Shown: piece after piece, positions 1 to 9,036 of the stretch
Position numbering within the stretch: position 1 is the first letter of the stretch
Layout: each line of letters starts with the position of its first letter
IMG/VR virus record: IMGVR_UViG_3300046804_006442
Span: 1-56,448 of that record
DNA: 56,448 nt
Source: a virus
Reading direction: 5' to 3' (one strand)
Position numbers and translations under genes: made by a program
Notes under the pieces: model-generated
The model's database searches: none
The model's input: the letters and a program-made list of their open reading frames with translations, nothing else
Told to the model about the DNA's origin: nothing

Positions 1-20
1 TGATAGGGTACAATACATTC

Positions 21-206
21 GTGCCCATGATATCAGTACGCTTGCCTTATATCAGGCAGTTCAACTACAATACAGTGGTCAAGATCGACGATCATGATTT
101 TGCTGCGACCAATCCCGGAGTCTGGTGTCATAGGCTCCATGATTTACAGCGCACGGATTGCTTCACCGATTGGAGCGAATACAGCAAGGATGAGACACTG
201 AAATGA
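21..206 (+). CDS. Small hypothetical protein, GTG start
   Basis: A 61-residue ORF with no family I recognise. The GTG start at 21 lies 6 nt after a TACAAT -10-like hexamer (9-14), the same leaderless spacing seen at 9037, 28410, 38121 and 45228; ATG at 27 is the alternative. Its TGA overlaps the next start by 4 nt (ATGA), so it looks like the first gene of a translationally coupled run. The -35 region would lie outside the window. Confidence 0.5.
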   Translation: MPMISVRLPYIRQFNYNTVVKIDDHDFAATNPGVWCHRLHDLQRTDCFTDWSEYSKDETLK

Positions 207-424
207 CACTCTGGGACGAAGAAGGTCTGTGGTTGTTTACCCCCGAAGAACTCAAGCAACTACCTGATGGGATCGAGCTCACATCGATCATGGGTGATAC
301 AGCCATCAAGGGAACCAACGAGATCGACGATGACACGAGATTTGGGCATACTGCCTGGGGCGTATATGACCCACTCAATCACAAATATGCGCATCTGTTC
401 ACTGTGTTTGGATTGAAGCGATGA
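203..424 (+). CDS. Small hypothetical protein
   Basis: A 73-residue acidic protein coupled by ATGA overlaps to the genes on both sides. It has no signal peptide, membrane segment or recognised motif. Its N-terminus is rich in Asp, Glu and Trp and its C-terminus is aromatic. The function is unknown. Confidence 0.6.
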   Translation: MTLWDEEGLWLFTPEELKQLPDGIELTSIMGDTAIKGTNEIDDDTRFGHTAWGVYDPLNHKYAHLFTVFGLKR

Positions 425-624
425 TAGATCTGGAATACGACTTCGAAGACCGCGCCCTAAATATCATCGAGATCGGCCTATGGTTAGACTCTAACATGCC
501 TAACCCCCCGTTACCGGAGCCGCAGCGTTGGACCATTGGCTACAGCACCGATGGTCGCGTGGGTGTGCGATTTGCCGAGGACCGGGACGCGACTGTCTTT
601 TGCCTGCGTTGGGGACGACACTAA
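421..624 (+). CDS. Small hypothetical protein
   Basis: A 67-residue protein overlapping the previous gene by ATGA, with its TAA overlapping the next ATG by one base. The alternating hydrophobic pattern toward the C-terminus (GYSTDGRVGVRF) suggests a small beta-rich domain. It resembles the C-terminal patterns of other short proteins in this window, but no named family is assigned. Confidence 0.55.
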   Translation: MIDLEYDFEDRALNIIEIGLWLDSNMPNPPLPEPQRWTIGYSTDGRVGVRFAEDRDATVFCLRWGRH

Positions 625-1094
625 TGGATCCAAGACAACAAGCTCTAGCCGAACAAACTGTTAAGACGATGCAACAGGCACAACGACGCATCTGGGTGAC
701 CTTCCAGCAGGAAGGCATCCATAAATATCCCGCAGCAGCCACGGATCCCAACCTGGCCACCGGAGATCAGTATGATGTATCGTTTCTTGCCCATCCTCAC
801 CGTCATGTGTTTCATTTCCGGGTGTGGATCGATGTGTTCCACAATGATCGGGACATCGAGTTCATCCAGTTCAAACGATGGCTCGTTTCGCTGTATCGTG
901 GTTCCGATTCCGTTCTAGAACTCGACTACAAAAGCTGCGAGATGATCGCAGACGACCTATATATCCAAATCACAGGCCGCTATCCAGGTCGCAACATATG
1001 GATAGAAGTATCCGAAGACGGCGAGAACGGATGCTTGATCAAGTATGAACAGCCGAAATTTCAATCAAACCCCTGGACTCTAATAGGAAACTAG
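624..1094 (+). CDS. Hypothetical protein
   Basis: A 156-residue protein. The start at 624 was chosen because its ATG overlaps the preceding TAA (TAATG); a longer reading from 528 would run through the previous gene. The N-terminus is Gln/Ala-rich and helical, the middle is aromatic and beta-like (YDVSFLAHPHRHVFHFRVWI) and the C-terminus is mixed. No catalytic motif or membrane segment is seen. The function is unknown. Confidence 0.55.
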   Translation: MDPRQQALAEQTVKTMQQAQRRIWVTFQQEGIHKYPAAATDPNLATGDQYDVSFLAHPHRHVFHFRVWIDVFHNDRDIEFIQFKRWLVSLYRGSDSVLELDYKSCEMIADDLYIQITGRYPGRNIWIEVSEDGENGCLIKYEQPKFQSNPWTLIGN

Positions 1095-1098
1095 TATC

Positions 1099-1317
1099 AT
1101 GGCAAAATTCAAATATACCCCCAACCCCCGCGCACAGGCAGTAATGGACGACCTGGAGAAATATCTCGGGTTCTGTCGAGATTACGGCTATCGTTACAAC
1201 GAGGCCGACCTGGGTAACTGGAAAAGTTACGCCTACCAACAATACAACAAATTCTTGGAGGGTAAACCCGCCAAGAATATGTGGGATCAACTGATCCGCG
1301 CAGTGCGGGGCGCCTGA
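1099..1317 (+). CDS. Small hypothetical protein
   Basis: A 72-residue basic, Tyr-rich, soluble protein (KFKYTPNPRAQAVMDDLEKY near the N-terminus). Its TGA overlaps the ATG of the following glycosyltransferase (ATGA), so the two are probably translated together. The family is not recognised. Confidence 0.6.
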   Translation: MAKFKYTPNPRAQAVMDDLEKYLGFCRDYGYRYNEADLGNWKSYAYQQYNKFLEGKPAKNMWDQLIRAVRGA

Positions 1318-2555
1318 TGAGAAAGCTCTTTTACATGGGACTGGAGTCGTACGAATCACGATACACGCTCCAGCTCACCGAATGGAACCGTCGCGTATTT
1401 GAACGCCGCGGCTTGGACGTGGTCTATGTTCCAGGCTCCACCATCGATGACAGCCAAGCTATCTCGGTGGGTCAGGTCCTGGATGCACATGGGCGCAGCT
1501 ATTTTGCCATGAGCCAGATGATGAATCTGGTGGCGTGGATGCGTCGCGGTGAGGTCACCGCAGATGACGTGATCTACTTTGAAGACATGTTCCAGCCCGG
1601 TATGGAGAGCTTGCCTTACATCATGGATCAGGTCGCGCCCGAATACCGCCCGCGTGTGTTTGTACGCTGCTTGGCCCAGGCCATTGATCCCGATGATTTT
1701 GTGCACGTCTGGGGCATGAGCCGCTGGATGAGCCTGTATGAACAGATGTGCAACGAATTCGTCACTGGCGTGCTGGCTACTTCGGAAGAGATGGTGGCCC
1801 ATATGCGTATCGCGGGTTGGACTGCCCCGATCTATAACGTCTCAGGACTGGCCTTTGGCAAGGAAGAAGTCCAAGAGCGCATCGGTGGTGTGGCCAATAT
1901 CAAACCCTTTGCTCAGCGTCCCATGCGCGTGGGATTCGCTGCTCGCTGGGATCAGGAAAAACAACCTGACTTCTTTATGGATCTCGCGGAACACTGGCAC
2001 GAGCATGGGTTGAATCCAGTAGAGTTCGCTATCTATCAAGGTGGCACTCTGCGCAGCAACAACCACAAGTATGTGATCCGGGCGCGCCAGCTGGCCGAGC
2101 AGGGCAAACTGCGCATCTATGAGAATCTCTCCAAGAACCAGTATTACCAACTGCTGAACGATACCAGGGTGCTGTTCAACTGTGCCCTGCAGGATTGGGT
2201 CAGCAATACTGTGAGCGAAGCCGACGCTCTGGGTGCCAACGTGCTGTATCCGGCATATCGCAGTTTCCCCGAGACGTTTGCCAACGACGCTGAACGCATG
2301 TATATTCCCTGGAGTCAAGATGATGCTGCTCGCAAGCTGGATCGCTTGTTGATCCGCCCGCATGCCAATCAAGGCTTGATCTCAGACTGGACCAATGGTA
2401 CCATCGACCGTATCGTGGACATCATGGAAACAGCCGGTACGACACAGGAAGATGGTATGGGATGCCAGGCCACTACTTGGTATCGCGGGGGAAATAGATA
2501 TCGTGATCATGTGGCCAAACCCAAATACCAACTCAACAACGGGAACACTCAATGA
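1317..2555 (+). CDS. GT-B-type glycosyltransferase
   Basis: 412 residues from ATG 1317, which overlaps the preceding TGA; the longer reading from 1281 would duplicate upstream coding sequence. The C-terminal half looks like a family-4-type sugar-nucleotide binding domain: a strand-rich stretch around MRVGFAARWDQEKQPD (near 215), a conserved Arg-rich helix, then a Glu-containing segment TVSEADALGANVLYP (near 310), as in retaining GT-B enzymes that bind the nucleotide sugar. It probably transfers a sugar to a glycan or modified base. The next gene is a UDP-sugar epimerase overlapping by 4 nt, which supports a sugar role. Donor and acceptor are unknown. Confidence 0.75.
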   Translation: MRKLFYMGLESYESRYTLQLTEWNRRVFERRGLDVVYVPGSTIDDSQAISVGQVLDAHGRSYFAMSQMMNLVAWMRRGEVTADDVIYFEDMFQPGMESLPYIMDQVAPEYRPRVFVRCLAQAIDPDDFVHVWGMSRWMSLYEQMCNEFVTGVLATSEEMVAHMRIAGWTAPIYNVSGLAFGKEEVQERIGGVANIKPFAQRPMRVGFAARWDQEKQPDFFMDLAEHWHEHGLNPVEFAIYQGGTLRSNNHKYVIRARQLAEQGKLRIYENLSKNQYYQLLNDTRVLFNCALQDWVSNTVSEADALGANVLYPAYRSFPETFANDAERMYIPWSQDDAARKLDRLLIRPHANQGLISDWTNGTIDRIVDIMETAGTTQEDGMGCQATTWYRGGNRYRDHVAKPKYQLNNGNTQ

Positions 2556-3505
2556 AAGTATTAGTAACAGGAGCAGCTGGCTACATAGGTGGCCAGACTG
2601 TGCTACATCTCCGGGATCGTGGCCACGAGGTAGTGGGGCTCGATCTCCGGGCACCCAGCGATGCGATCCGGGCTGCCAGCCAGGAATTCATGATCGCGGA
2701 TATCTCGCATTACATCACGTCTGAACGATTACGTACCGATCAATTTGATGCTGTGATACACTGCGCCGGTACCAGCTTGGTTGGACCCAGCATGCGTAAT
2801 CCCCGGGAATATTACGAAAACAATTTCGTCAAGACCCAACAGTTGGTGGAACATCTGCTGGAGAATAGTTCCAGCACTAGATTTATATTCAGCAGCTCGG
2901 CCAGTGTGTATGGCAATCCAGTCATGACACCTTGCAGCGAGGTCGACCTGATCATGCCCATGTCACCTTATGGCGAGAGCAAGGCCATGATCGAATGGAT
3001 GCTGGCCAGCTATGCCAAAGCGTACCGGCTGGATTCGGTTTCGTTCCGTTATTTCAACGCATGTGGTGCTGATCCACAGGCCCGTCATGGTCAAGAAGCA
3101 GCAGCCACGCATATCATAGCCAGAGTCCTGGAAAGTATCCGGGATCACGCACCATTTACCATATATGGTGATCAGTATCCCACCTTTGATGGTACCTGCG
3201 TACGTGACTATGTGCATGTAGCCGATATTGCCGAAGCACATTGCCGAGCCTTGGATCGCCAGGTCCAGGCCGGAGTATATAACCTAGGAACCGGTGAGGG
3301 ACACAGCGTGAGAGAAATCATCGATGAAGCATGCCGGGTAACCGGTCGTGACGTTGAAGTCATCACTGGAGAACCACGTGCCGGTGATCCACCGGAATTG
3401 ACCGCCACGGCGGCCAAATACGCCCGAGAATCAGGATGGAAGACCACATACAAATTGTCTGAGATAATCTCACATGCCTGGGCATGGTATCAGAAATCCC
3501 GGTAA
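2552..3505 (+). CDS. galE-like: NAD-dependent UDP-glucose 4-epimerase-like protein
   Basis: 317 residues, an extended short-chain dehydrogenase. The N-terminus has the Rossmann glycine motif GAAGYIGG (positions 7-14). SSASVYGN (near 111) holds the catalytic Ser/Thr region and YGESK (near 132) is the YxxxK pair. Further C-terminal are RYFNACGAD and YVHVADIAEAH, typical of GalE. Family members interconvert UDP-sugars such as UDP-glucose and UDP-galactose. The 4-nt overlap with the glycosyltransferase suggests it supplies that enzyme's donor. It could be another UDP-hexose epimerase, since the substrate is not determinable from sequence alone. Confidence 0.85.
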   Translation: MKVLVTGAAGYIGGQTVLHLRDRGHEVVGLDLRAPSDAIRAASQEFMIADISHYITSERLRTDQFDAVIHCAGTSLVGPSMRNPREYYENNFVKTQQLVEHLLENSSSTRFIFSSSASVYGNPVMTPCSEVDLIMPMSPYGESKAMIEWMLASYAKAYRLDSVSFRYFNACGADPQARHGQEAAATHIIARVLESIRDHAPFTIYGDQYPTFDGTCVRDYVHVADIAEAHCRALDRQVQAGVYNLGTGEGHSVREIIDEACRVTGRDVEVITGEPRAGDPPELTATAAKYARESGWKTTYKLSEIISHAWAWYQKSR

Positions 3506-3520
3506 TAATTGCTCACGACC

Positions 3521-3526
3521 TAAATA
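3521..3526 (+). promoter_or_regulatory. T4-type late promoter-like TAAATA
   Basis: TAAATA lies 31 nt upstream of the folE start, with a ribosome-binding-site-like GGAGA between. It matches the core of the T4 late promoter TATAAATA but lacks the first two consensus bases. Confidence 0.4.
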
Positions 3527-3557
3527 ATATCTATAATGTATCTAACCGGAGACCGAG

Positions 3558-4388
3558 ATGAACCGTAAATTTCAACCCATATGGCCTAGCCCTCCCAAAC
3601 CAGAATTTCGTACCGATTATTTTCCGCAAGCCACCTACGACCAAGAGGAACAACCATTGTCTGACACCAATAATACCATCAACCCTACTCTGCTTCCCGA
3701 AGCATCTGTCAGTACACAAATTATCAACCGTATCAAAGCCGCGGATGGTAGATACTGGGCCGGTGACAACATCAGCCAGTGGATCCAACCCGGCGAACAC
3801 GAACGTTTGATCGACGAAGCCACCTGTGCGTTTGAACGGGTGTTAGACTGTTTGGTGATCGATCGCTACGATGATCCAAATTCGCGTGGTACTGCGCGGC
3901 GCTTGGCCAAGATGTATTTCAACGAGATCATGAGCGGACGTTACGAACCTGCTCCCAACTGCACCGCTTTTCCCAATGACAGCGAAGGTCGCTATGAGGG
4001 TATGCTGGTGGTGCGTAGTGAGATACGCAGCATGTGCAGCCACCACCATCAACCAGTATCGGGCGTGGCCTATATAGGTATCATCGCTGCCCAAAAGCTG
4101 ATCGGGCTCAGCAAATACACGCGCATCGCCCAGTGGTGTGCGCGCCGTGGGACCTTGCAGGAAGAACTCTGCAATGATATCGCCCGCGAGATCATGCGCG
4201 TCACTGACAGCGCAGATGTGGGTGTCTATATCCAGGCCACCCATGGTTGCTGCGAGAATCGTGGTATCATGGCACATAGTTCTTTGACCCAGACCACAGT
4301 GCTGTCGGGTGTGTTCAAATCCGACAGCGGGGTCAAGAAAGAGTTTATGGACAATATCAAACTGCAACAGGAGTTTGCCCCGCGATGA
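3558..4388 (+). CDS. folE: GTP cyclohydrolase I
   Basis: 276 residues, including about 60 extra N-terminal residues beyond the usual core. The zinc ligands are visible: C160 in the CSHHHQP block with H163, and C231 in the GCCENRG block. The enzyme opens GTP to 7,8-dihydroneopterin triphosphate, the first step shared by folate and 7-deazaguanine synthesis. QueD (5206) and QueE (9037) lie nearby, so the likely product stream is CDG/preQ0 for DNA or tRNA modification. The Pro-rich N-terminal extension is unusual and unexplained. The gene overlaps the MazG-like gene by 4 nt. Confidence 0.93.
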   Translation: MNRKFQPIWPSPPKPEFRTDYFPQATYDQEEQPLSDTNNTINPTLLPEASVSTQIINRIKAADGRYWAGDNISQWIQPGEHERLIDEATCAFERVLDCLVIDRYDDPNSRGTARRLAKMYFNEIMSGRYEPAPNCTAFPNDSEGRYEGMLVVRSEIRSMCSHHHQPVSGVAYIGIIAAQKLIGLSKYTRIAQWCARRGTLQEELCNDIAREIMRVTDSADVGVYIQATHGCCENRGIMAHSSLTQTTVLSGVFKSDSGVKKEFMDNIKLQQEFAPR

Positions 4389-4681
4389 ACAGGACCGATG
4401 AAATACTGACTATCACCCAGGAAGAATGCGCCGAGATCATCCAAGTTATCAGCAAGATATTCCGTTTTGGCATCGGGAATCAACATCTAGCCAGCAATAC
4501 AGGTACCAACGTAGATAAACTCAACCAAGAAGTAGGAGATCTCCTGGCCATGCTGGATCTCCTGCGAGAGGAAGGTATACTTGATACCGCAAAGCTGGCG
4601 GAAGCCAAACAGCGAAAGATTGCCAAGCTCAAGATTTGGTCTGATATATATAAAGATAATCAAACCAAGGACCCAACATGA
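4385..4681 (+). CDS. MazG-like nucleotide pyrophosphohydrolase
   Basis: 98 residues with the all-alpha MazG signature: EECAEIIQ near residue 14 and EVGDLLAMLDLL near residue 49, which supply the metal-binding acidic cluster. Such proteins hydrolyse NTP or dNTP to NMP and PPi; phage members often tune nucleotide pools or (p)ppGpp. It overlaps folE by ATGA and the next gene by 4 nt, so it may act on nucleotides in the deazaguanine operon. Confidence 0.82.
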   Translation: MNRTDEILTITQEECAEIIQVISKIFRFGIGNQHLASNTGTNVDKLNQEVGDLLAMLDLLREEGILDTAKLAEAKQRKIAKLKIWSDIYKDNQTKDPT

Positions 4682-4863
4682 TACTACTAACCGCTTTGAT
4701 GTGCGCATTACTGGGCTACCAAGTAACCATGCCTGCAGTAGATAATGCCAAATATACCTTTACTGTTTATGAGAACCATATCGTTCGCATGAACACCCAG
4801 AACGGTACATTTGAGACCTGTGACCGAAACCTTAAGTGTGCTTCAGTACAGCAAGAGAAATAA
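4678..4863 (+). CDS. Small exported or membrane-anchored protein
   Basis: 61 residues. The N-terminus is a hydrophobic segment (ILLTALMCALLGYQV) followed by a polar domain with two cysteines (C51 and C57). This fits a short signal peptide or single membrane anchor with a periplasmic tail. It is coupled to the MazG-like gene. The function is unknown. Confidence 0.5.
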   Translation: MILLTALMCALLGYQVTMPAVDNAKYTFTVYENHIVRMNTQNGTFETCDRNLKCASVQQEK

Positions 4864-4890
4864 ACCACAGCGGACTTGGCGTCAACCCGC

Positions 4891-4920
4891 TTTACGAAAT
4901 TCTGCCGCCTATGCTATAAT
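4891..4920 (+). promoter_or_regulatory. Sigma70-type promoter
   Basis: The -10 is a perfect TATAAT (4915-4920). The -35 is a weak TTTACG with an 18-nt spacer. The predicted start lies before an AGGAG-like site and the 4940 ATG. Confidence 0.55.
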
Positions 4921-4939
4921 CTAACATAGGAGAATCCAC

Positions 4940-5206
4940 ATGGCAGAATTTATCGTAGAAAAGACCAAAAACGGCTATCTAAGAAAAGAGTATCGTCCAA
5001 CATATGACCCATACTGCGAAGAAACCGATTGGTTCCGTACTTTTTCGATGCTTCCAAGAAATTGCGAAGTAACCGGAGAATCTTTGCTGTTCAAACCTGC
5101 ATATTGCCTGCGACGACAGATCACTGGCTATGATTCTCATGAAACGGAAACGCATTGGCACAGCCAGCAGGGTCATGTCCTCTACCTATTGCAAGGAAAG
5201 AAATAA
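4940..5206 (+). CDS. Hypothetical protein
   Basis: An 88-residue soluble protein rich in Tyr, Arg and Cys, with no recognised domain. It begins after a clear leader (TATAAT promoter, then AGGAG) and its TAA overlaps the queD start by one base, so it heads a small operon with queD and the downstream glycosyltransferase. Confidence 0.6.
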   Translation: MAEFIVEKTKNGYLRKEYRPTYDPYCEETDWFRTFSMLPRNCEVTGESLLFKPAYCLRRQITGYDSHETETHWHSQQGHVLYLLQGKK

Positions 5207-5685
5207 TGGCAAAATATATCAGTACCAAAACATATCGACAGATCGGACCCGTGGCTTACCGCCAATGGCGCGCTGATAGTCACTGCAATCTCATACATGG
5301 TTATGCACTCAGCTTCCATTTTGAATTTGAATGTGATACCCTAGATGCCCGGAACTGGTGCATGGATTTCGGGGGTCTCAAGCCACTCAAAGAAAAACTA
5401 GAGGAATGGTTCGACCATACTCTGCTGGTAGCCGAAGATGATCCTCAGCGCGAAGAATTGCTGCGTCTAGGTAAACTGGGCCTGGCCAAGATCACCGAAG
5501 TAGAACGTACTGGCTGCGAAGGCCTGGCAGCATTCCTGTATGAATATGTCAACACCATCTTCTTGCCCATGTATGGCGCCGAAGAAGCCCGGCGCATCTG
5601 GTGCTGTAAAGTAGAGGTAAGAGAAACTGACTCAAACATGGCCATGCGAGTAGGTCATAGAGAAGATGGGGAATTCAATGAGTAA
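5206..5685 (+). CDS. queD: 6-carboxytetrahydropterin synthase-like protein (QueD/PTPS family)
   Basis: 159 residues from ATG 5206. The family block SHCNLIHGYALSFHFEFE (residues 26-43) carries the conserved Cys and the His-Gly pair, but the usual HGH zinc motif reads HGY here. Downstream, MDFGGLK and FDHTLL match the family, as does the C-terminal VRETDSN with its catalytic Glu. QueD converts dihydroneopterin triphosphate to 6-carboxytetrahydropterin, between FolE and QueE. The His-to-Tyr change at a zinc position may mark a phage subfamily; activity cannot be judged from sequence. Confidence 0.85.
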   Translation: MAKYISTKTYRQIGPVAYRQWRADSHCNLIHGYALSFHFEFECDTLDARNWCMDFGGLKPLKEKLEEWFDHTLLVAEDDPQREELLRLGKLGLAKITEVERTGCEGLAAFLYEYVNTIFLPMYGAEEARRIWCCKVEVRETDSNMAMRVGHREDGEFNE

Positions 5686-6523
5686 ACAGTTTGACCTAAG
5701 CCTATTGCTGGCCACCCGGGGACGCACCGACGCCCTGAGTCGCAGCGTAGCCAGCGTGTTTGAGCTAGCAGACCATCCAGAAAAGATCCAGATACTGTTT
5801 GGGTTTGATCGCGATGATGCCCAGGGCTTGGCACACTGGAATCAAGTGCTGCGGCCATGGTTGGATCAACATGGACACAACTATATCGCCATGAAGTTCG
5901 AACCCATGGGCTATACCAGTCTGCATATCTATAACAACAAGATGGCCCAACAAGCCCGTGGCGAATGGTTTGTTATCTGGAACGATGATGCTGTGATGGA
6001 GACACAGGGCTGGGATACCGAGATCCTGCGCCATCGCGACGAATTCCGTCTGCTGGCCTTCCGTACACACCAAGATCATCCCTACAGCATCTTCCCTATA
6101 TTACCGCGCCAATGGTTTGACATGTTTGGCTACATCAGTCCGCACCCCACACAGGATGGTTGGTTGAGCCAACAGGCCTATATGTTGAATATCCTGGAGC
6201 GTATCCCGGCTTGGGTCAAGCACGACCGTTATGATCTTACCGGAAACAATCTCGATGAAACGTTCCGCAATCGACGTATGTTAGAGGGGCAGCTAGATGA
6301 TCCGCGAGATTTTCATAGCCCCCAACAGAACGAACTCAGGAATAGAGATGCGGCCAAGATAGCTGAATATCTCCGCAAAGAGCGTGGACAAGACATGAGC
6401 TTCTGGGACAACATCTGGACCGGCAAACAAGATCCCTGGGAGAAGCTCAAACTCAACGATATCAATCATCAGATGATGCAGTTTGATCCACGCGATCCCT
6501 CTACTTTTCCTGGCAGTAAATAA
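5678..6523 (+). CDS. GT-A (family 2-like) glycosyltransferase
   Basis: 281 residues from ATG 5678, chosen because a GGGGA ribosome site lies 5 nt upstream; it overlaps queD by 8 nt. The N-terminus LSLLLATRGRTDALSRSV is the usual nucleotide-sugar binding start of GT-A enzymes. The acidic WNDDAVM (near 106) is the DxD-type metal site. The remainder is less conserved and ends in a polar tail. It probably transfers a sugar from a nucleotide donor; the acceptor is unknown. Confidence 0.75.
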   Translation: MSKQFDLSLLLATRGRTDALSRSVASVFELADHPEKIQILFGFDRDDAQGLAHWNQVLRPWLDQHGHNYIAMKFEPMGYTSLHIYNNKMAQQARGEWFVIWNDDAVMETQGWDTEILRHRDEFRLLAFRTHQDHPYSIFPILPRQWFDMFGYISPHPTQDGWLSQQAYMLNILERIPAWVKHDRYDLTGNNLDETFRNRRMLEGQLDDPRDFHSPQQNELRNRDAAKIAEYLRKERGQDMSFWDNIWTGKQDPWEKLKLNDINHQMMQFDPRDPSTFPGSK

Positions 6524-6526
6524 GGC

Positions 6527-8536
6527 ATGACTTATAAGATAGCCTGGGTCCAGCCCAATTTCCAGCAAGGACCCAAGGAGTTCAATGCTTTCTATCTGCC
6601 CTATTCGGCCGGTGTGATCTGGAGTTATGCCTGCACCGATGAGTGGATCCGGGAAAATTTTGAGTGTACCGAGATGGTGTGGCGCCGGGAGGCTGTAGAA
6701 CCCGTGGCTGAGAGATTGGCCCGCAATGATGTGGTGGCCTTCAGCACCTATGTCTGGAACCATCAGTACAACTATACCCTGGCACGTCGAGTCCGAGAAC
6801 TCAATCCCCGATGCTTGATAATATTCGGCGGGCCCGAACCTGCCGTCACCCAGACCGATATATTCATCGAGAATCCGTTTATGGATCTGGTGGTATGTTT
6901 TGAAGGTGAGATCACCTTCCAGCGAGTGTTGCGGGCATTTGAACAACGTAACTGGCAGGACATACCCGGGCTATTGGTAAACGTCAATGGTCAAGCAGTC
7001 AATACTGGTGCAGCACGCCGTATAGAGACCTTGGACCAAGTACCCAGTCCCTATCTCACGGGAGTGTTTGATGATATCATTCGCGACAATCCCGGCATAG
7101 AATGGAATGGCACCCTGGAGACCAATCGCGGTTGCCCGTTCCAATGCACATTTTGCGATTGGGGTAGCCTGACCTACAACAAGGTCAAACAGTTTGAACT
7201 GCAACGTGTATTCGATGAGCTGGAATGGATGGCCCAACGTCGCTGCGGATTCATATCTATCACCGATGCCAACTTTGGTATGTTTGCCGAGCGCGACAAC
7301 CTCATAGCCGACAAGATCATCGAGATACAAGAGCAGTATGGTTATCCCAAGACCTTCTCGGTGGCCTGGGCCAAGAACCAAAAGCGCGAGGTCGTAGACA
7401 TAGTCAAGAAATTGTTGGATGCTCCGGGATTCAATCAAGGTCTGACTCTCAGTGTGCAGAGCCTGGACAATGGTGTGCTGGATAATATCCGGCGCCGCAA
7501 CATGGAGATGAGCCGCTTGGAAGAAGTGTTTGAGCTGTGCGAGCAGCGCAACATACCCACCTATACCGAGCTGATCTTGGGTCTGCCCGGCGAGAGCCTG
7601 GAGAGCTGGAAGGACAATTTCTGGCGCTTGTTCCGCATGGGCAACCATACCGGACTCACAGTGTTCCAGGCTCAGCTGCTGGAAAACGCCGAGATGAACC
7701 TGGTCCAGAAACAACAGTATGATATACAAGCCCAGAGAGTCACCGACTACTTTTCGGGCAGCTACAGCAATGAGCACGTAGAAGAAGGCATCGATATCGT
7801 GATCAGCACACGAGACATGCCTTTAGAAGCCATGCTGGATGCCGAGGTGTTCAGCTGGTTCATCAATACCTGGCATATCAACGGTATCAGTACCATCGTC
7901 AGCAGATTCCTGTACAAGTATATAGGGGTAGATTACAGCGAGTTCTATTCGGATCTGTTCGATGCCTTGCAGAATGATCCTTGGCTCCTGGACGAACAAA
8001 ACGAAATCCGGAGGTATTACCATAACTGGATGACGCAGGGACGTATACAACACCCCAACATCGGTGGTATCGAGATCCATGGCTGGAACCTCATACATCG
8101 CACGGTCTTGAACATGCATGTAGAACATCAATATGAGCGTATGTTCGATTTTCTGGAAAATTTCGTGCAGCGTTACGGTATATCACCGGACATCATGCAT
8201 GACGTCATGCAGTTCCAACGCCGATATCTGGTGGTATACGATCAGATAGCAACCTATCCCAAAGAATTGACCCTGGGATATAACGTCTGGGAATATATCA
8301 CCGGGGACCAAGGGCTGCGCCGGGCGCCGGCACATTATCTCATGGATTTTCCCGAAGACAAGAGCATGAGCTTCCCGCGCTTCCTGGAACTTTTTTATTT
8401 TGCTAGACGACGTAACTTTGGAAAGACAACCGTAGAGAGAATCGACAATGAAACAGACACAACTAACATGGCACGACGTGGAACGCTACACCCAGGCGCT
8501 TTGCCGGGAAATGACCCTGGAGCAATGGCGTCCTGA
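6527..8536 (+). CDS. B12-binding-type radical SAM protein
   Basis: 669 residues. An N-terminal cobalamin-binding-like Rossmann region (about 1-140, with IIFGGPEP near 98) is followed by a radical SAM barrel with CxxxCxxC at C203, C207 and C210, then LTLSVQSLDNGVL and TELILGLPGES. A C-terminal helical part of about 250 residues follows. Relatives methylate or rearrange unactivated carbons, for example in natural-product or sugar chemistry. The last 89 nt overlap the start of the phosphoribosyltransferase gene in another frame. The substrate is unknown; flanking glycosyltransferases suggest sugar or base modification. Confidence 0.82.
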   Translation: MTYKIAWVQPNFQQGPKEFNAFYLPYSAGVIWSYACTDEWIRENFECTEMVWRREAVEPVAERLARNDVVAFSTYVWNHQYNYTLARRVRELNPRCLIIFGGPEPAVTQTDIFIENPFMDLVVCFEGEITFQRVLRAFEQRNWQDIPGLLVNVNGQAVNTGAARRIETLDQVPSPYLTGVFDDIIRDNPGIEWNGTLETNRGCPFQCTFCDWGSLTYNKVKQFELQRVFDELEWMAQRRCGFISITDANFGMFAERDNLIADKIIEIQEQYGYPKTFSVAWAKNQKREVVDIVKKLLDAPGFNQGLTLSVQSLDNGVLDNIRRRNMEMSRLEEVFELCEQRNIPTYTELILGLPGESLESWKDNFWRLFRMGNHTGLTVFQAQLLENAEMNLVQKQQYDIQAQRVTDYFSGSYSNEHVEEGIDIVISTRDMPLEAMLDAEVFSWFINTWHINGISTIVSRFLYKYIGVDYSEFYSDLFDALQNDPWLLDEQNEIRRYYHNWMTQGRIQHPNIGGIEIHGWNLIHRTVLNMHVEHQYERMFDFLENFVQRYGISPDIMHDVMQFQRRYLVVYDQIATYPKELTLGYNVWEYITGDQGLRRAPAHYLMDFPEDKSMSFPRFLELFYFARRRNFGKTTVERIDNETDTTNMARRGTLHPGALPGNDPGAMAS

Positions 8537-8996
8537 TTATGTGGTAGGACTTACTCGTGGCGGTCTGACCCCGGCCGTGATGGTCAGCCAGTATCTGGAT
8601 ATACCCATGTACGCGCTCAAGGTCAGCTTGCGTGATGCTGTAGAGGATTGCGAAAGCAATCTCTGGATGGCCGAAGAAGCATTTGGTTACGTAAACCAAG
8701 AGGACCAACAGCAAATAGGTAGCCGCTGGGATCCATATCTACGTAAGAATATCTTGGTACTAGACGACATCAATGATTCGGGGGCCACTTTCAATTGGAT
8801 CCGGGATGATTGGCAATCTAGCTGTATGCCCGCCGAGACCGAGGCCTGGAAAACGGTATGGAATCACAACGTACGATTCGCGGTATTGGTCAATAATGAG
8901 ACCAGCGGATTCAAAGATATCGATTACTCGGCCCTGACTGTGAACAAACTGGAAGATCCGCAATGGATCATCTTTCCCTGGGAACAATGGTGGTAA
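8448..8996 (+). CDS. Purine-type phosphoribosyltransferase
   Basis: 182 residues. The PRPP-binding motif ILVLDDINDSGATF (102-115) and the upstream VVGLTRGGLTPAVM (32-45) are diagnostic of type I phosphoribosyltransferases. The C-terminal WIIFPWEQWW resembles xanthine/hypoxanthine enzymes. It would attach ribose-5-phosphate to a purine or modified purine. Lying between a radical SAM gene and queE, it might act on a deazapurine, but that is speculation. It overlaps the previous gene by 89 nt. Confidence 0.82.
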   Translation: MKQTQLTWHDVERYTQALCREMTLEQWRPDYVVGLTRGGLTPAVMVSQYLDIPMYALKVSLRDAVEDCESNLWMAEEAFGYVNQEDQQQIGSRWDPYLRKNILVLDDINDSGATFNWIRDDWQSSCMPAETEAWKTVWNHNVRFAVLVNNETSGFKDIDYSALTVNKLEDPQWIIFPWEQWW

Positions 8997-9001
8997 AACT
9001 G

Positions 9002-9030
9002 TTGATTTCTCCGCGCAAGACCTATATACT
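9002..9030 (+). promoter_or_regulatory. Sigma70-type promoter giving a leaderless queE mRNA
   Basis: TTGATT (9002-9007), a 17-nt spacer and TATACT (9025-9030), followed by 6 nt and the queE ATG at 9037. The transcript start would fall at or next to the start codon. Confidence 0.7.
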
Positions 9031-9036
9031 TGTATC